Below, piece after piece: positions 39,102 through 48,655 of a stretch of DNA of 64,000 nucleotides; position 1 is the first letter of the stretch, and the number at the start of each line of letters is the position of its first letter. The notes below the pieces were generated by a model. That model ran no database searches and was not told where the DNA came from. It saw only the letters and a list, made by a program, of their open reading frames with translations. Origin of the DNA: Candidatus Accumulibacter meliphilus (lineage in GTDB: Bacteria > Pseudomonadota > Gammaproteobacteria > Burkholderiales > Rhodocyclaceae); assembly GCA_003332265.1 (NCBI GenBank), contig QPGA01000013.1, positions 24,393 to 88,392 on the forward strand, written 5' to 3'. The translations under genes were made by a program, and so were the position numbers.

Positions 39102-39482
39102 ATGAACATCCCCAGCGACCTCAAGTACACCCGGAATCACGAATGGGTCCGCGCCGAAGCCGACGGCACAATTACCGTCGGGATCACCGATCACGCTCAG
39201 GAGCTGCTTGGCGACCTCGTTTTCGTCGAACTTCCGGATGTCGGCGTCGAGTTTTCTGCCGATCAGGAGGTGGCAGTCGTCGAATCGGTGAAAGCAGCCT
39301 CCGATGTTTACGCACCGCTCACCGGCAGCATCGTCGAAGTCAATCCGATCGCCGTGGATAGCCCGGAAGTGGTCAATCAGGACGCCTACGCTGCCTGGCT
39401 GTTCAAGATGCAACCGGTCGCCGCCGCTGACCTGGACGCGCTGCTCGATGCCACCGCTTACCAGCAACTCGTAGACGCCTAG
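39102..39482 (+). CDS. gcvH: Glycine cleavage system H protein
   Basis: A 126-residue lipoyl carrier that shuttles the aminomethyl group among P, T and L proteins. The lipoylated lysine is Lys64 in [14 protein letters not shown] precedes the ATG. The 64-bp gap after gcvT holds about 2.5 copies of the 9-bp unit TTTGTCAAT (39048-39070). Confidence 0.95.
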   Translation: MNIPSDLKYTRNHEWVRAEADGTITVGITDHAQELLGDLVFVELPDVGVEFSADQEVAVVESVKAASDVYAPLTGSIVEVNPIAVDSPEVVNQDAYAAWLFKMQPVAAADLDALLDATAYQQLVDA

Positions 39483-39530
39483 ACGCCGCTTAGGTAGATC
39501 GCATCGCCACCATTACCACCGGAAAACCCA

Positions 39531-42482
39531 ATGGACGCCACGCCCACACTGCAGCTTGCACCGCAGCCTCACTCCCCAACGCTCACCGAACTGGAACAGC
39601 GCGACGATTTCATCGACCGCCACATTGGTCCCTGTGGCGGTGAAATCGCCGCCATGCTGGCCAGCATCGGCGTCTCCACGCTCGAGCAACTCATCGATCA
39701 GACGGTCCCGGCAGCAATTCGCCTGCCCTCGCCGCTGGCCCTCGCCGAGCCGCGTCCGGAGCACGAGGCCCTTGCTGCTCTGCGCGTGACTGCCATGCGC
39801 AATCGTGTTCAGCACGCAATGATCGGGCTTGGCTACGCGGACACGCTGACCCCGGCGGTCGTCCTGCGCAATGTCCTCGAGAACCCCGGCTGGTACACCG
39901 CGTACACCCCCTACCAGGCGGAAATCGCCCAGGGCCGACTCGAGGCACTGCTCAACTACCAGCAGATGATCGTCGACCTCTGCGGTCTTGAACTCGCCAA
40001 CGCCTCGCTACTCGACGAAGCGACCGCCGCAGCGGAGGCGATGTCCATGGCCCGCCGCATCAGCAAGTCGAAATCCAATCGCTTCTTTGTCGACTCCGGC
40101 TGCTTCCCGCAGACCATCGACGTCATCAGGACGCGCGCCGCTTTCTTTGGCTTCGACCTCGTCCTCGGGACCCCGGACCTGGCTGCGCAACAGGAAGTCT
40201 TTGGCGCCCTGTTTCAGTATCCGAACGAACGCGGGGAAGTCAGCGACCTCAGCGGACCGATTGCCGCCGCCAAGTCGCGCGGCGCCGTCGTCGCCGTTGC
40301 CGCGGATCTGATGGCGCTGGTCCTGCTGCGTTCACCAGGTGAAATGGGAGCCGACATCGCGCTCGGCTCCTCACAGCGATTCGGCGTACCGCTCGGATTC
40401 GGCGGTCCGCACGCGGCCTTTTTCGCCACCCGGGACGAGTACAAGCGTTCGATCCCCGGCCGCATCATCGGCGTCTCGATCGACAGCCGCGGCAACAAGG
40501 CCCTGCGCATGGCGCTGCAGACGCGCGAGCAGCACATCCGCCGCGAGAAAGCCAACTCCAACATCTGCACTTCGCAAGTCTTGCTGGCCAACATCGCCGG
40601 CATGTATGCCGTTTACCACGGCCCGCAAGGGCTGCGCACGATCGCCGGCCGCATCCACCGGCTCACCGCCATTCTCGCCGAGAGTCTGCAGCGTGCAGGC
40701 ATCAAGGTGCTGACCCGGCACTTCTTCGATACCTTGTGCGTCGACCTCGGCGGGCACGCACTGAGCGCCTACAAGGCCGCCATCGATGCCGGCTACAACC
40801 TGCGTCAGGTCTCTCCCGGCATCCTCGGGATAGCGGTGAACGAAAAAACGTCGCAGGTCGACATCACCCTGCTGATCAAGCTGCTCGCCGGCGTCAACGT
40901 CGACCTCGGCCCAATCGACGAGCAGTTGCGAAACGAGGACCCCAGCCTGCCGCCGTCCTTTCTGCGCCGCGACGCCATCCTCACGCATCCGGTGTTCAAC
41001 ACCCACCACACCGAACACGAAATGCTGCGCTATCTGAAGAAGCTGCAGAGCAAGGATCTGGCGCTCGACCATTCGATGATCTCGCTCGGCTCATGCACCA
41101 TGAAGCTCAACGCCAGCAGCGAGATGATGCCGATCACCTGGCCGCAATTCGCCGACATTCACCCCTTCGCCCCGCTCGACCAGGCCGAAGGCTACCTGCA
41201 AATGATTGGCGAACTCGAGGAATGGCTCAAGACGATCACCGGTTTCGACGCCATCTGCATGCAGCCCAATTCAGGCGCGCAGGGTGAATACGCCGGTCTC
41301 GTGGCCATCGCGCGCTATCATGCCAGCCGCGGCGACGCCCAGCGCAAGGTCTGCCTGATCCCGCGCTCGGCACACGGCACCAACCCCGCCACCGCGCAGA
41401 TGTGCGGTATGCGGGTGGTGGTCGTCGATTGCGACGACGCGGGCAACATCGACCTCGCCGACCTTGCCGCCAAAGCGGCACAACACGCGGCCACCCTCGC
41501 CTGCCTGATGATCACCTATCCGTCAACGCACGGCGTCTTCGAGGAATCGGTGCAGAAAATTTGTGCCACCGTGCACGCCCACGGCGGCCAGGTGTATATG
41601 GACGGCGCCAACCTCAACGCGCAGGTGGGCCTGACTTCACCCGCGCTGATCGGCGCCGACGTCAGCCACATGAACCTGCACAAGACTTTCTGCATCCCGC
41701 ACGGCGGTGGCGGCCCGGGAATGGGCCCGATCGGCCTCAAAGCGCACCTGGCCCCGTTCATGGCCAACCACAGCGTGCAAAACATCAGTGGCCCGCACCA
41801 GGGCCAGGGGGCGGTGGCGGCTGCGCCATGGGGATCGGCGTCGATCCTGCCCATCTCCTGGATGTATATCGCCATGATGGGCGGCAGCGGACTGACGCGC
41901 GCAACGCAGGTCGCCATTCTCAACGCCAACTACGTCGCCAGTCGCCTGTGCCCGCACTACCCAGTGCTGTACACCGGCAGCCAGGGCCGCGTGGCGCACG
42001 AATGCATCCTCGACATCCGGCCGCTCAAAGTGGCCACCGGCGTTTCCGAAACCGACATCGCCAAGCGCCTGATGGACTACGGTTTTCACGCGCCGACGAT
42101 CAGCTTCCCGGTGGCCGGAACGATAATGGTCGAGCCGACCGAGTCGGAGTCGAAAGCCGAACTCGACCGCTTCATCGCCGCGATGACCGCCATCCGCGAA
42201 GAAATCCGCCAGATCGAAGTCGGCCACTGGCCGCTCGACGACAACCCGCTCAAGAATGCGCCGCACACCCAGGCCGACATCGTCGACAGTGACTGGAAGC
42301 GACCGTACAGCCGCCAGCAAGCCGTCCTGCCCCTGCCCTATGTCGCCGAGAACAAGTTCTGGCCGAGCGTCAATCGGATAGACGACGTGCATGGCGACCG
42401 CCACCTGTTCTGTTCCTGCGTTCCCGTCGAAGAGGAGGAAGAGGACGAAGAGTACGAAGAGTACGAAGAGGCGACGATCTGA
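39531..42482 (+). CDS. gcvP: Glycine dehydrogenase (decarboxylating), P protein, with acidic C-terminal tail
   Basis: PLP enzyme that decarboxylates glycine and loads the H protein. It has 983 residues in a single chain (both halves fused). The PLP lysine is Lys718 in [16 protein letters not shown]. The family normally ends near FCSCVPV; here 17 extra residues follow that are almost all Glu/Asp/Tyr ([17 protein letters not shown]), encoded by a GAAGAG-rich repeat. Dihydrolipoamide dehydrogenase (L protein) is not in the window. Confidence 0.95.
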   Translation: MDATPTLQLAPQPHSPTLTELEQRDDFIDRHIGPCGGEIAAMLASIGVSTLEQLIDQTVPAAIRLPSPLALAEPRPEHEALAALRVTAMRNRVQHAMIGLGYADTLTPAVVLRNVLENPGWYTAYTPYQAEIAQGRLEALLNYQQMIVDLCGLELANASLLDEATAAAEAMSMARRISKSKSNRFFVDSGCFPQTIDVIRTRAAFFGFDLVLGTPDLAAQQEVFGALFQYPNERGEVSDLSGPIAAAKSRGAVVAVAADLMALVLLRSPGEMGADIALGSSQRFGVPLGFGGPHAAFFATRDEYKRSIPGRIIGVSIDSRGNKALRMALQTREQHIRREKANSNICTSQVLLANIAGMYAVYHGPQGLRTIAGRIHRLTAILAESLQRAGIKVLTRHFFDTLCVDLGGHALSAYKAAIDAGYNLRQVSPGILGIAVNEKTSQVDITLLIKLLAGVNVDLGPIDEQLRNEDPSLPPSFLRRDAILTHPVFNTHHTEHEMLRYLKKLQSKDLALDHSMISLGSCTMKLNASSEMMPITWPQFADIHPFAPLDQAEGYLQMIGELEEWLKTITGFDAICMQPNSGAQGEYAGLVAIARYHASRGDAQRKVCLIPRSAHGTNPATAQMCGMRVVVVDCDDAGNIDLADLAAKAAQHAATLACLMITYPSTHGVFEESVQKICATVHAHGGQVYMDGANLNAQVGLTSPALIGADVSHMNLHKTFCIPHGGGGPGMGPIGLKAHLAPFMANHSVQNISGPHQGQGAVAAAPWGSASILPISWMYIAMMGGSGLTRATQVAILNANYVASRLCPHYPVLYTGSQGRVAHECILDIRPLKVATGVSETDIAKRLMDYGFHAPTISFPVAGTIMVEPTESESKAELDRFIAAMTAIREEIRQIEVGHWPLDDNPLKNAPHTQADIVDSDWKRPYSRQQAVLPLPYVAENKFWPSVNRIDDVHGDRHLFCSCVPVEEEEEDEEYEEYEEATI

Positions 42483-42570
42483 AGTGATGCCAAGCGCTCT
42501 GAACCAGGCATGGCCGCGACGGCTCCGATGCCGACAATGGCCTTCTGCAGCGCGGCATGAAGGCATCGCC

Positions 42571-42936
42571 TTAATGTGAAAGTCGCGCAAGCGACTCACG
42601 AACCTCCCTTCTCCCCCTGCGGGAGAAGGGCCGGGGGAAGAGGGGGACGGTCATGACTTTCATCATCCCGGGTATCTCGACTGTCATGACCGTTAATGTG
42701 AAAGTCGCGCAAGCGACTCACGAACCTCCCTTCTCCCCCTGCGGGAGAAGGGCCAGGGGAAGAGGGGGACGGTCATGACTTTCATCATCCCGGGTATCTC
42801 GACTGTCATGACCGTTAATGTGAAAGTCGCGCAAGCGACTCACGAACCTCCCTTCTCCCCCTGCGGGAGAAGGGCCAGGGGAAGAGGGGGACGGTCATGA
42901 CTTTCATCATCCCGGGTATCTCGACTGTCATGACCG
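42571..42936 (+). repeat. Exact three-unit tandem array of the dispersed repeat
   Basis: Three direct units of exactly 122 bp (42571-42692, 42693-42814, 42815-42936), nearly identical to each other. Each has module A (AGTCGC-GCAA-GCGACT palindrome), B (CCCTTCTCCC hairpin), C (G-rich GGGGGAAGAGGGGG), D (CGGTCATGAC...GTCATGACCG). With the flanks it fills the 545-bp gap between gcvP and the glutathione peroxidase gene. Near-identity implies recent tandem duplication. Confidence 0.95.
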
Positions 42937-43027
42937 TAGCGGCATCGACCAGCGCTGCGACTACGCACAGGCGTCGATTTCTGGCTACACTTCCCCCTCC
43001 CCTCCACCCCTCCCGAGGAGATAGACC

Positions 43028-43510
43028 ATGAGCGCACCCATCTATGAATTGTCCGCCGAGCGCCTTGAAGGCGGCGTCCAGTCACTTGGCGACTACGCAG
43101 GCAAGGTTCTGCTGATCGTCAACACCGCCAGCAATTGCGGCTTCACGCCTCAATACAAAGGCCTTGAAGACCTCTATATGCGCTATCGCCAACGCGACTT
43201 CGAGGTGCTCGGTTTTCCGTGCAACCAGTTCGGTGCCCAGGAACCGGGCGAAGCCGACGAAATCGCCGGCTTCTGTGAGAAGAACTACGGCGTCACTTTC
43301 CCGATGTTTGCCAAGATCGACGTCAACGGCGAGCACGCGCACCCGCTCTACCAGTATCTGAAAAAGGCCGCTCCCGGCCTGCTCGGCAGCGAAGGTATCA
43401 AGTGGAACTTCACCAAATTTTTGGTCAACCGCCAGGGCGAGGTGATTGAACGCTACGCCTCGGCGACAGCGCCGGAAAGCATCGCCAGAGACATTGAAGC
43501 CCTTCTGTGA
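43028..43510 (+). CDS. Glutathione peroxidase (cysteine type)
   Basis: A 160-residue peroxidase with Cys37 in NTASNCGFTP, Gln in FPCNQFG and Trp in WNFTKFLV, the classical tetrad. It uses Cys rather than Sec. Bacterial members often take electrons from thioredoxin. SD GAGGAG lies upstream of ATG, just after the repeat array. Possibly BtuE-like, but no vitamin B12 genes are near. Confidence 0.92.
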   Translation: MSAPIYELSAERLEGGVQSLGDYAGKVLLIVNTASNCGFTPQYKGLEDLYMRYRQRDFEVLGFPCNQFGAQEPGEADEIAGFCEKNYGVTFPMFAKIDVNGEHAHPLYQYLKKAAPGLLGSEGIKWNFTKFLVNRQGEVIERYASATAPESIARDIEALL

Positions 43511-43588
43511 GGCCGGCACAAGCCATGTCCGAGAAGTGGCGGTGCCTCGTCCGGCAAAGTTTTCCGACAGCCACGCCACAGACCGCCG

Positions 43589-44197
43589 ATGCCAATGCCG
43601 ACACCTGACTTCAGCGCCATGTTGCGCTGGCCGAAGGTGCCGGCCTGTTATGGTTGGCTGTCGCTCGACCAGCGCGGTCGCTGGCGAATGCGCGGCGAAG
43701 CGGTCAGCCATCGAGGCCTCCAGGATTTCCTCAATCGCCAGTACGCGCACGACGAGGACGGCAATTACTTCGTGCAGAACGGCCCGCAACGAGTCTTCGT
43801 CGACCTCGACTACACGCCATGGGTCTTGCACCTGGCGACGCCGGATTGCTTCGCCACGCAAGTCGGCGAAGCGGTCAGCGAACTGCGCGCTGCGGGCATC
43901 GACGAGGAAGGCAATCTGCTGCTCGAAATCCCGGCCGGGATCGCGCTGCTCTGCGACCGCGACCTGCCCACCCTGCTGCCCTGCCTGCATCTGGCGAACG
44001 GCGAAGTCGCCGACGACGACGCCTTGCTCGCGGCCATCGCCCAAGCAGCTGGCGGCGTGAATGCGAACGCCAACGGGCTGACGCTCGTTTGGCACGCGCA
44101 GCACCTTCCGGTGCGCACGCTACAGCGATCGGATATCCCGAAGCGCTACGGCTTTATTGCCTCACCCCAAGAAGCGCCGCCGGGAGTTCTTCCTTGA
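43589..44197 (+). CDS. Conserved hypothetical protein
   Basis: A 202-residue soluble protein, with a conserved-looking block near residues 12-70 (WPKVPACYGWLSLDQRGRWR ... QNGPQRVFVDLDYTPWVL). I associate it loosely with a DUF2946-type betaproteobacterial family but am not certain. It ends TGA at 44195-44197, overlapping the TTG start of the next gene, which suggests translational coupling. No function is assigned. Confidence 0.65.
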   Translation: MPMPTPDFSAMLRWPKVPACYGWLSLDQRGRWRMRGEAVSHRGLQDFLNRQYAHDEDGNYFVQNGPQRVFVDLDYTPWVLHLATPDCFATQVGEAVSELRAAGIDEEGNLLLEIPAGIALLCDRDLPTLLPCLHLANGEVADDDALLAAIAQAAGGVNANANGLTLVWHAQHLPVRTLQRSDIPKRYGFIASPQEAPPGVLP

Positions 44198-45003
44198 CGC
44201 TACGACAACTCGCTCTCGACGCCTTGCTGCTCAAAACCGCCGACGAAAAGTGCCTTGCGGTCGAACGCATCGCGCTCACCGCAGCCGCCACGCTGGTTAG
44301 CGATGCCCAGATCGTCAGCGCGCCCGATAGCCACCGCCTGGCCACGGAAACGCTTCCCGGCCGTAGCGCCCGGCCAGCGCTGGTACCCCCAGCACAGCTC
44401 CCCAAGCGGCCGGTCATCAGCGTCGAGGGACGCGCGGCGCTGATCCATTCGCTGGCTCACATCGAACTCAACGCCGTCAATCTGGCGCTCGACATCGTCT
44501 GGCGCTTCGCCGCCATGCCAGCCGATTTCTATCGTGACTGGATCGGCGTCGCCGGCGAAGAAGCGCGCCACTTCGCCTTGCTGCGCGACCATCTCGAAAC
44601 GATGGGCTACGCTTACGGCGACTTTTCCGCCCACGACGGCCTCTGGGCAATGGCCGAAAGGACCAGCGACGACCTCCTGGCACGCCTGGCGCTGGTGCCA
44701 CGGACGCTCGAAGCGCGTGGCCTCGACGCGGCGCCGCCGATTCGTGACAAGCTGCAAGGCGTCGGTGACCAGCGCGGCGCAGCGATCCTGGCAATCATCC
44801 TCGCCGACGAGATCGGCCACGTCGCCATCGGCAACCGCTGGTACCGCTGGCTCTGTGCGCAACGCGGCCTGGATCCAGTGAGCAGCTACGCGGAACTTGC
44901 ACAACGCTATCGTGCGCCCCGCCTGCGCGGTCCTTTCAACCTTGAAGCGCGCCGCGCAGCGGGCTTTGACGAACGGGAACTGGCAGCCTTGCAGGCGCCA
45001 TGA
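44194..45003 (+). CDS. DUF455 ferritin-like domain protein
   Basis: A 269-residue ferritin-like helical protein. The start is TTG 44194, with GGGAG upstream and a TTGA overlap with the preceding stop; no ATG is available in the right place. Metal-ligand-like residues appear in the four-helix core: SLAHIELNAVNLALD near residue 86, GEEARHF near 118, and DEIGHVAIG near 207. These fit a di-iron ferritin-like fold. The function of the family is not established. It precedes a Bcr/CflA exporter by 22 bp. Confidence 0.75.
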   Translation: MTLRQLALDALLLKTADEKCLAVERIALTAAATLVSDAQIVSAPDSHRLATETLPGRSARPALVPPAQLPKRPVISVEGRAALIHSLAHIELNAVNLALDIVWRFAAMPADFYRDWIGVAGEEARHFALLRDHLETMGYAYGDFSAHDGLWAMAERTSDDLLARLALVPRTLEARGLDAAPPIRDKLQGVGDQRGAAILAIILADEIGHVAIGNRWYRWLCAQRGLDPVSSYAELAQRYRAPRLRGPFNLEARRAAGFDERELAALQAP

Positions 45004-45025
45004 AGCGGCACCAGAAGGAGGGACG

Positions 45026-46219
45026 GTGACCACCCCACCGCCCTCTTTCGGCCTGGCGGTGCTGCTGACGATGCTGGTCGCGCTGGGCCCCTTGTCCACC
45101 GACCTTTACCTGCCGGCACTGCCCACCCTGGCGCGGGCGTTCGCCAGCGATGCGGCCGGCGTACAACTGACGCTGTCCGTCTTCCTGGTCGGTTTTGCCT
45201 TTGGTCAGCTTTTCTACGGGCCGCTTTCCGATCGCTTTGGCCGCCGGCCGCTGCTGCTCGGCGGACTGGCCATCTACTGCCTGGCGACAATCGCCTGCAT
45301 CCTGGCACAGAGCATCGAGATGCTGATTGCCGCACGCTTCGTGCAGGCCCTCGGCGCCTGTGCCGGCCCGGTCCTCGGCCGTGCAGTCGTCCGTGACGTC
45401 TGGGGAGCGACCGAGTCGGCGCGCATCATTGCCTACATGGGCGGCGCGATGGCCATTGCACCACTGCTCGGACCGACGCTTGGCGGCTTTCTCACCGTAC
45501 TTTTCGGCTGGCAATCCAATTTCGTGGTCTTGCTGCTCATTTGCATTGCCCAGACCATCGCCGTTGCCCGCCTGCTTGGCGAAAGCAACGTCCATCGACA
45601 CCCGGGAGCGACGCATCCACGCCAGCTCCTCGCCAACTTCCGTCTGCTCCTCGCCAGCCGTAGCTACCTCGGCTACGTGCTGACTTTTTCCTTTTCCTAC
45701 AGCGCGCTGTTCGCCTTCATCTCGGCTTCATCCTTCGTGCTCAGCGAACGGCACGGGCTGACGCCGGAGGTATTCGGCATGAGCTTCGGCCTGGTCGTCG
45801 CTGGCTATGTCCTCGGCTCGCTTGCTTCCGGAAAACTTGTCCGGCGTTTCGGTGGCGACACCCTGCTCGCTTTCGGCGCCTGGCTCGGCGCTGTCGCCGG
45901 CTTGTGCATGGCGGCGCTGGAGTTCTCGGGAGCAAGCAGCATTGCCGCCATTCTCGGGCCGATGTTCTTCTGTACCGTGGCCACCGGCCTGGTCATGCCG
46001 AACGCCATTGCCAAGGCACTGGCGCCGTATCCGGCAATGGTCGGGTCGGCTTCGGCACTGATGGGTTTCGTGCAGATGAGCCTCGCCGCAGTGGTCGGCG
46101 TCGCCGTCGGACACGCACTGTCGGGCGGCGGCGGCGCGCTCGCAGCGGGGGTGGCAATCTGCACGGCACTCGCGCCGCTGTCCTACATGACGCTGATCCG
46201 GCCCGGCCGCGGCGCTTGA
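45026..46219 (+). CDS. Bcr/CflA-family MFS multidrug exporter
   Basis: A 397-residue, 12-helix major facilitator. Family N-terminus LVALGPLSTDLYLPALPTLAR and the loop motif GPLSDRFGRRPLLLGG are present, together with the motif around RFVQALGACAGPVLGRAVVRD. The start is GTG 45026, preceded by AAGGAGG. Bcr/CflA members export chloramphenicol, bicyclomycin, or sulfonamides, and also amino acids such as cysteine; the substrate here is unknown. Confidence 0.85.
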   Translation: MTTPPPSFGLAVLLTMLVALGPLSTDLYLPALPTLARAFASDAAGVQLTLSVFLVGFAFGQLFYGPLSDRFGRRPLLLGGLAIYCLATIACILAQSIEMLIAARFVQALGACAGPVLGRAVVRDVWGATESARIIAYMGGAMAIAPLLGPTLGGFLTVLFGWQSNFVVLLLICIAQTIAVARLLGESNVHRHPGATHPRQLLANFRLLLASRSYLGYVLTFSFSYSALFAFISASSFVLSERHGLTPEVFGMSFGLVVAGYVLGSLASGKLVRRFGGDTLLAFGAWLGAVAGLCMAALEFSGASSIAAILGPMFFCTVATGLVMPNAIAKALAPYPAMVGSASALMGFVQMSLAAVVGVAVGHALSGGGGALAAGVAICTALAPLSYMTLIRPGRGA

Positions 46220-46265
46220 ACAAGGCTGTAGCGCCGCCCGGACGCCAGGGCTGATTTCGGAATAA

Positions 46266-46510
46266 CGGTCATGACATTCGAGACACCCCGGATCATGAAA
46301 GGCATGACCGCCCCCTCTTCCCCAGCCCCTTCTCCCGCCCGGGGGAGAAGGGAGATTCGTGAGTCGCGTACGCGACTTTCACATTAACGGTCATGACAGG
46401 TGGAGACACCCCAAGTCATGAAAGTCATGACCGTTTCCCTCTTCCCCTGACCCTTCTCCCGCGAGGGGAGACGGGAGTTTCGTGAGTCGCGTGCGCGACT
46501 TTCACATTAA
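46266..46510 (-). repeat. Two units of the dispersed repeat in inverted orientation
   Basis: Units at 46266-46387 and 46388-46510 run D-C-B-A on the plus strand, opposite to the other copies. They fill most of the 336-bp gap between the MFS gene and the ClpX-like gene, which otherwise shows no coding signal. Confidence 0.92.
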
Positions 46511-46555
46511 GATAGCTGCCTTCCGCAACCCTTCGTCGACTTTGGGGCCACCCGC

Positions 46556-47557
46556 TTGCTAGCCAGAGAAACCACGCCCAGCGCGATCGTCAAGTACCTC
46601 GATCAGTACGTCATCGGCCAGGAAGACGCCAAGAAGGTTCTCGCCGTGGCCGTTTACTCGCACTATCGAAAGATTGCCACTTTCGCGCAGGACAAGGGCG
46701 CGATCGCCAAGAGCAATGTGCTGCTCATCGGACCTTCGGGAACCGGCAAGACCTTGCTCTGCGATACCCTGTCGAGGATGCTGAAGGTTCCCTTCGTCAC
46801 CGCCGACGCGACTTCCCTTGCCCAGACCAAATACGTCAATGAAGAAATCGAGGCGATCCTGCAGCGCCTGCTCGACAAGGCCGACGGCAGCATCGAGAAC
46901 GCTCAGCACGGCATCATCTTCATCGACGAAATCGACAAGCTGAAGGCGACCAACGCGCAGTCGGGGGCGATCTCCGGCGAAAGCGTGCAACACGCGCTGC
47001 TGAAAATCATGGAAGGTTCTCCGGTCAAGCTCAAGGACAATCAGTACGTCGACACCAGCAACGTCCTGTTCATCTGCGGTGGCGCCTTTGTCGGCATCGA
47101 GAGCATCATGGCCAAGACGCATGGTTTCGGATTCATCGCCACTTCGACCGACGATAACCAGAATATCCTCGATCGGCTGAACAAGCGGGTGAAGCCTACC
47201 GACCTCTTCGAATTCGGTCTCATCCCCGAGTTCACCGGCCGCCTGCCGGTGATCGCCAACCTGCATGAGCTTAGCAAGGCGATGCTGGTACGCATCATGA
47301 GCGTACCGAAGAACTCGATCTACCGGCAGTACATCGAGATTTTTCGCGGCGAAAGCGTCGACCTGCGCATCGGCCCGAAAGTCTTCGAACAGATCGCCGA
47401 AATCGCCATCGAGTACAAGACCGGCGCGCGCAGCCTGCGCGGAATTTTCGAAGAGCTGATCACGCCGATTCTCTACCTCGTCCCCGACCACCCGGAAATC
47501 GCCAGGGTTGAAATCACCTCCCTGTTCGAGGACCCTCGCCTTGTCGGCAGGAAGTGA
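46556..47557 (+). CDS. Divergent ClpX-like AAA+ ATPase without zinc-binding domain
   Basis: A 333-residue AAA+ protein closely related to ClpX but lacking its N-terminal zinc-binding domain (about 60 residues). Walker A GPSGTGKT (59-66), Walker B IIFIDEID (120-127), arginine finger Arg229 in IPEFTGRLP, and sensor-2 Arg292 in GARSLR are intact, so ATPase activity is expected. The pore-1 GYVG loop is replaced by KYVN (92-95). The ClpP-contacting IGF loop region reads HGFGFI (189-194). The start is TTG 46556, with family alignment beginning soon after. It is not the housekeeping clpX, which sits next to clpP. Substrate and partner unknown. Confidence 0.8.
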   Translation: MLARETTPSAIVKYLDQYVIGQEDAKKVLAVAVYSHYRKIATFAQDKGAIAKSNVLLIGPSGTGKTLLCDTLSRMLKVPFVTADATSLAQTKYVNEEIEAILQRLLDKADGSIENAQHGIIFIDEIDKLKATNAQSGAISGESVQHALLKIMEGSPVKLKDNQYVDTSNVLFICGGAFVGIESIMAKTHGFGFIATSTDDNQNILDRLNKRVKPTDLFEFGLIPEFTGRLPVIANLHELSKAMLVRIMSVPKNSIYRQYIEIFRGESVDLRIGPKVFEQIAEIAIEYKTGARSLRGIFEELITPILYLVPDHPEIARVEITSLFEDPRLVGRK

Positions 47558-47564
47558 GCGCGCT

Positions 47565-48458
47565 GTGGCGGTTTCGTCGCCGCCGCCTGCCGAACAAACA
47601 CGCGGCACCAGCCGGGCGCAAGGCCGTGGCGGCGCCCGCGCCGCCTTGCGGATGGCTTTCCTTGCGCTTGCCGCCTTTCTGATGTTCTTGGCAGGAATCA
47701 GTATGTTCCAGGACCAGCTCCTGTACTTCCCCGAGCGGGCCAGCGTTGCCGAAATGGAGTTGGCGTCCGGTGGCCTGTCGCCCTGGCCAACGGCGTCCGA
47801 CTTCCGCGGCCTGCTCGCCGAGCCCGATGGCGCGGTGCGCGCCACGGCGATCATTTTCCACGGCAACGCCGGCCATGCCGGCCACCGTCAGTTCTACGTC
47901 GGCGTGCTGACGCGGCTCGGCCTGCGGGTCATTCTCGCCGAGTATCCGGCCTACGGCCCGCGCCCCGGCGAACTCGGCGAGAAGAGCCTGGTCGCCGACG
48001 CCGAAAAGACGATTGCGCTGGCGCGGCACAAATACGACGGACCGCTGCTGATCATCGGAGAATCGCTGGGCGCCGGCGTGGCAGCAGCCGCCAGCGATGC
48101 GCAGCGCGAGTCGATCGCCGGCCTGCTGCTGATCACGCCGTGGGACCGGCTCGAACAGGTCGCTGCCCACCACTACCCGCTACTGCCAGTGCAGTGGCTG
48201 CTGCGCGACCGCTACGACAGCGTTGCCCACCTGGCGTCTTTCGGGCGCCCGGTGCTGGTCGCCATCGCCGCCAACGATGAAATCGTCCCGCCGCAGTTCG
48301 GCCGGGCGCTCTACGCGGCGCTCGCCGAACCGAAACGCCTGGCGGTCATCGACGGCGCCCGCCACAACGACTGGTTTGCGCGCCTCGACAGCGCCTGGTG
48401 GCGAGAGGCAGTCGACTTCCTGTTGTCTGCTGCTCCGCGTGGAGCCGCCAATCAGTGA
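47565..48458 (+). CDS. Membrane-anchored alpha/beta hydrolase
   Basis: An alpha/beta-hydrolase fold protein of about 297 residues. A single N-terminal membrane helix (AFLALAAFLMFLAGISMF) is followed by FHGNAG (oxyanion loop), the nucleophile elbow GESLGAG, an Asp in ANDEIVPP and a His in GARHND. This type resembles ABHD12/13-like and BEM46-like proteins. Start is ambiguous: GTG 47565 with AGGAAG upstream, or ATG 47652 directly before the helix. Its start follows the ClpX-like stop by about 7 bp, so they are likely co-transcribed. Confidence 0.75.
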   Translation: MAVSSPPPAEQTRGTSRAQGRGGARAALRMAFLALAAFLMFLAGISMFQDQLLYFPERASVAEMELASGGLSPWPTASDFRGLLAEPDGAVRATAIIFHGNAGHAGHRQFYVGVLTRLGLRVILAEYPAYGPRPGELGEKSLVADAEKTIALARHKYDGPLLIIGESLGAGVAAAASDAQRESIAGLLLITPWDRLEQVAAHHYPLLPVQWLLRDRYDSVAHLASFGRPVLVAIAANDEIVPPQFGRALYAALAEPKRLAVIDGARHNDWFARLDSAWWREAVDFLLSAAPRGAANQ

Positions 48459-48468
48459 GACCCTTGTC

Positions 48469-48494
48469 CGCAGATTTCGCAGATTTCGCAGATT
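48469..48494. repeat. Short tandem repeat
   Basis: Nearly three copies of the 9-bp unit CGCAGATTT lie in the gap between the hydrolase and slipin genes. No gene is seen in that 197-bp gap. Confidence 0.8.
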
Positions 48495-48655
48495 GGGTTG
48501 ATTTTACTGACCGGCGCGGCTTCTGCTCGCAGGCAAGTTAAGGCCACGGTAGTGTTGCACGCGCACGCAGTGCGGAACATGCGACTTGCAGACCGACATT
48601 GGCTGCGCGCGGCTTTGCGGCTTGGCCAAAGCCTCGTCAGGGAGGCAACTCAAAA

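Noticed and set aside
42571..42936. CRISPR array
   Set aside because: Unit is 122 bp, repeats are direct and contiguous without unique spacers, and no cas genes are present.
46556..47557. Housekeeping ClpX
   Set aside because: No zinc-binding domain, altered pore loop, and no clpP or lon neighbour.
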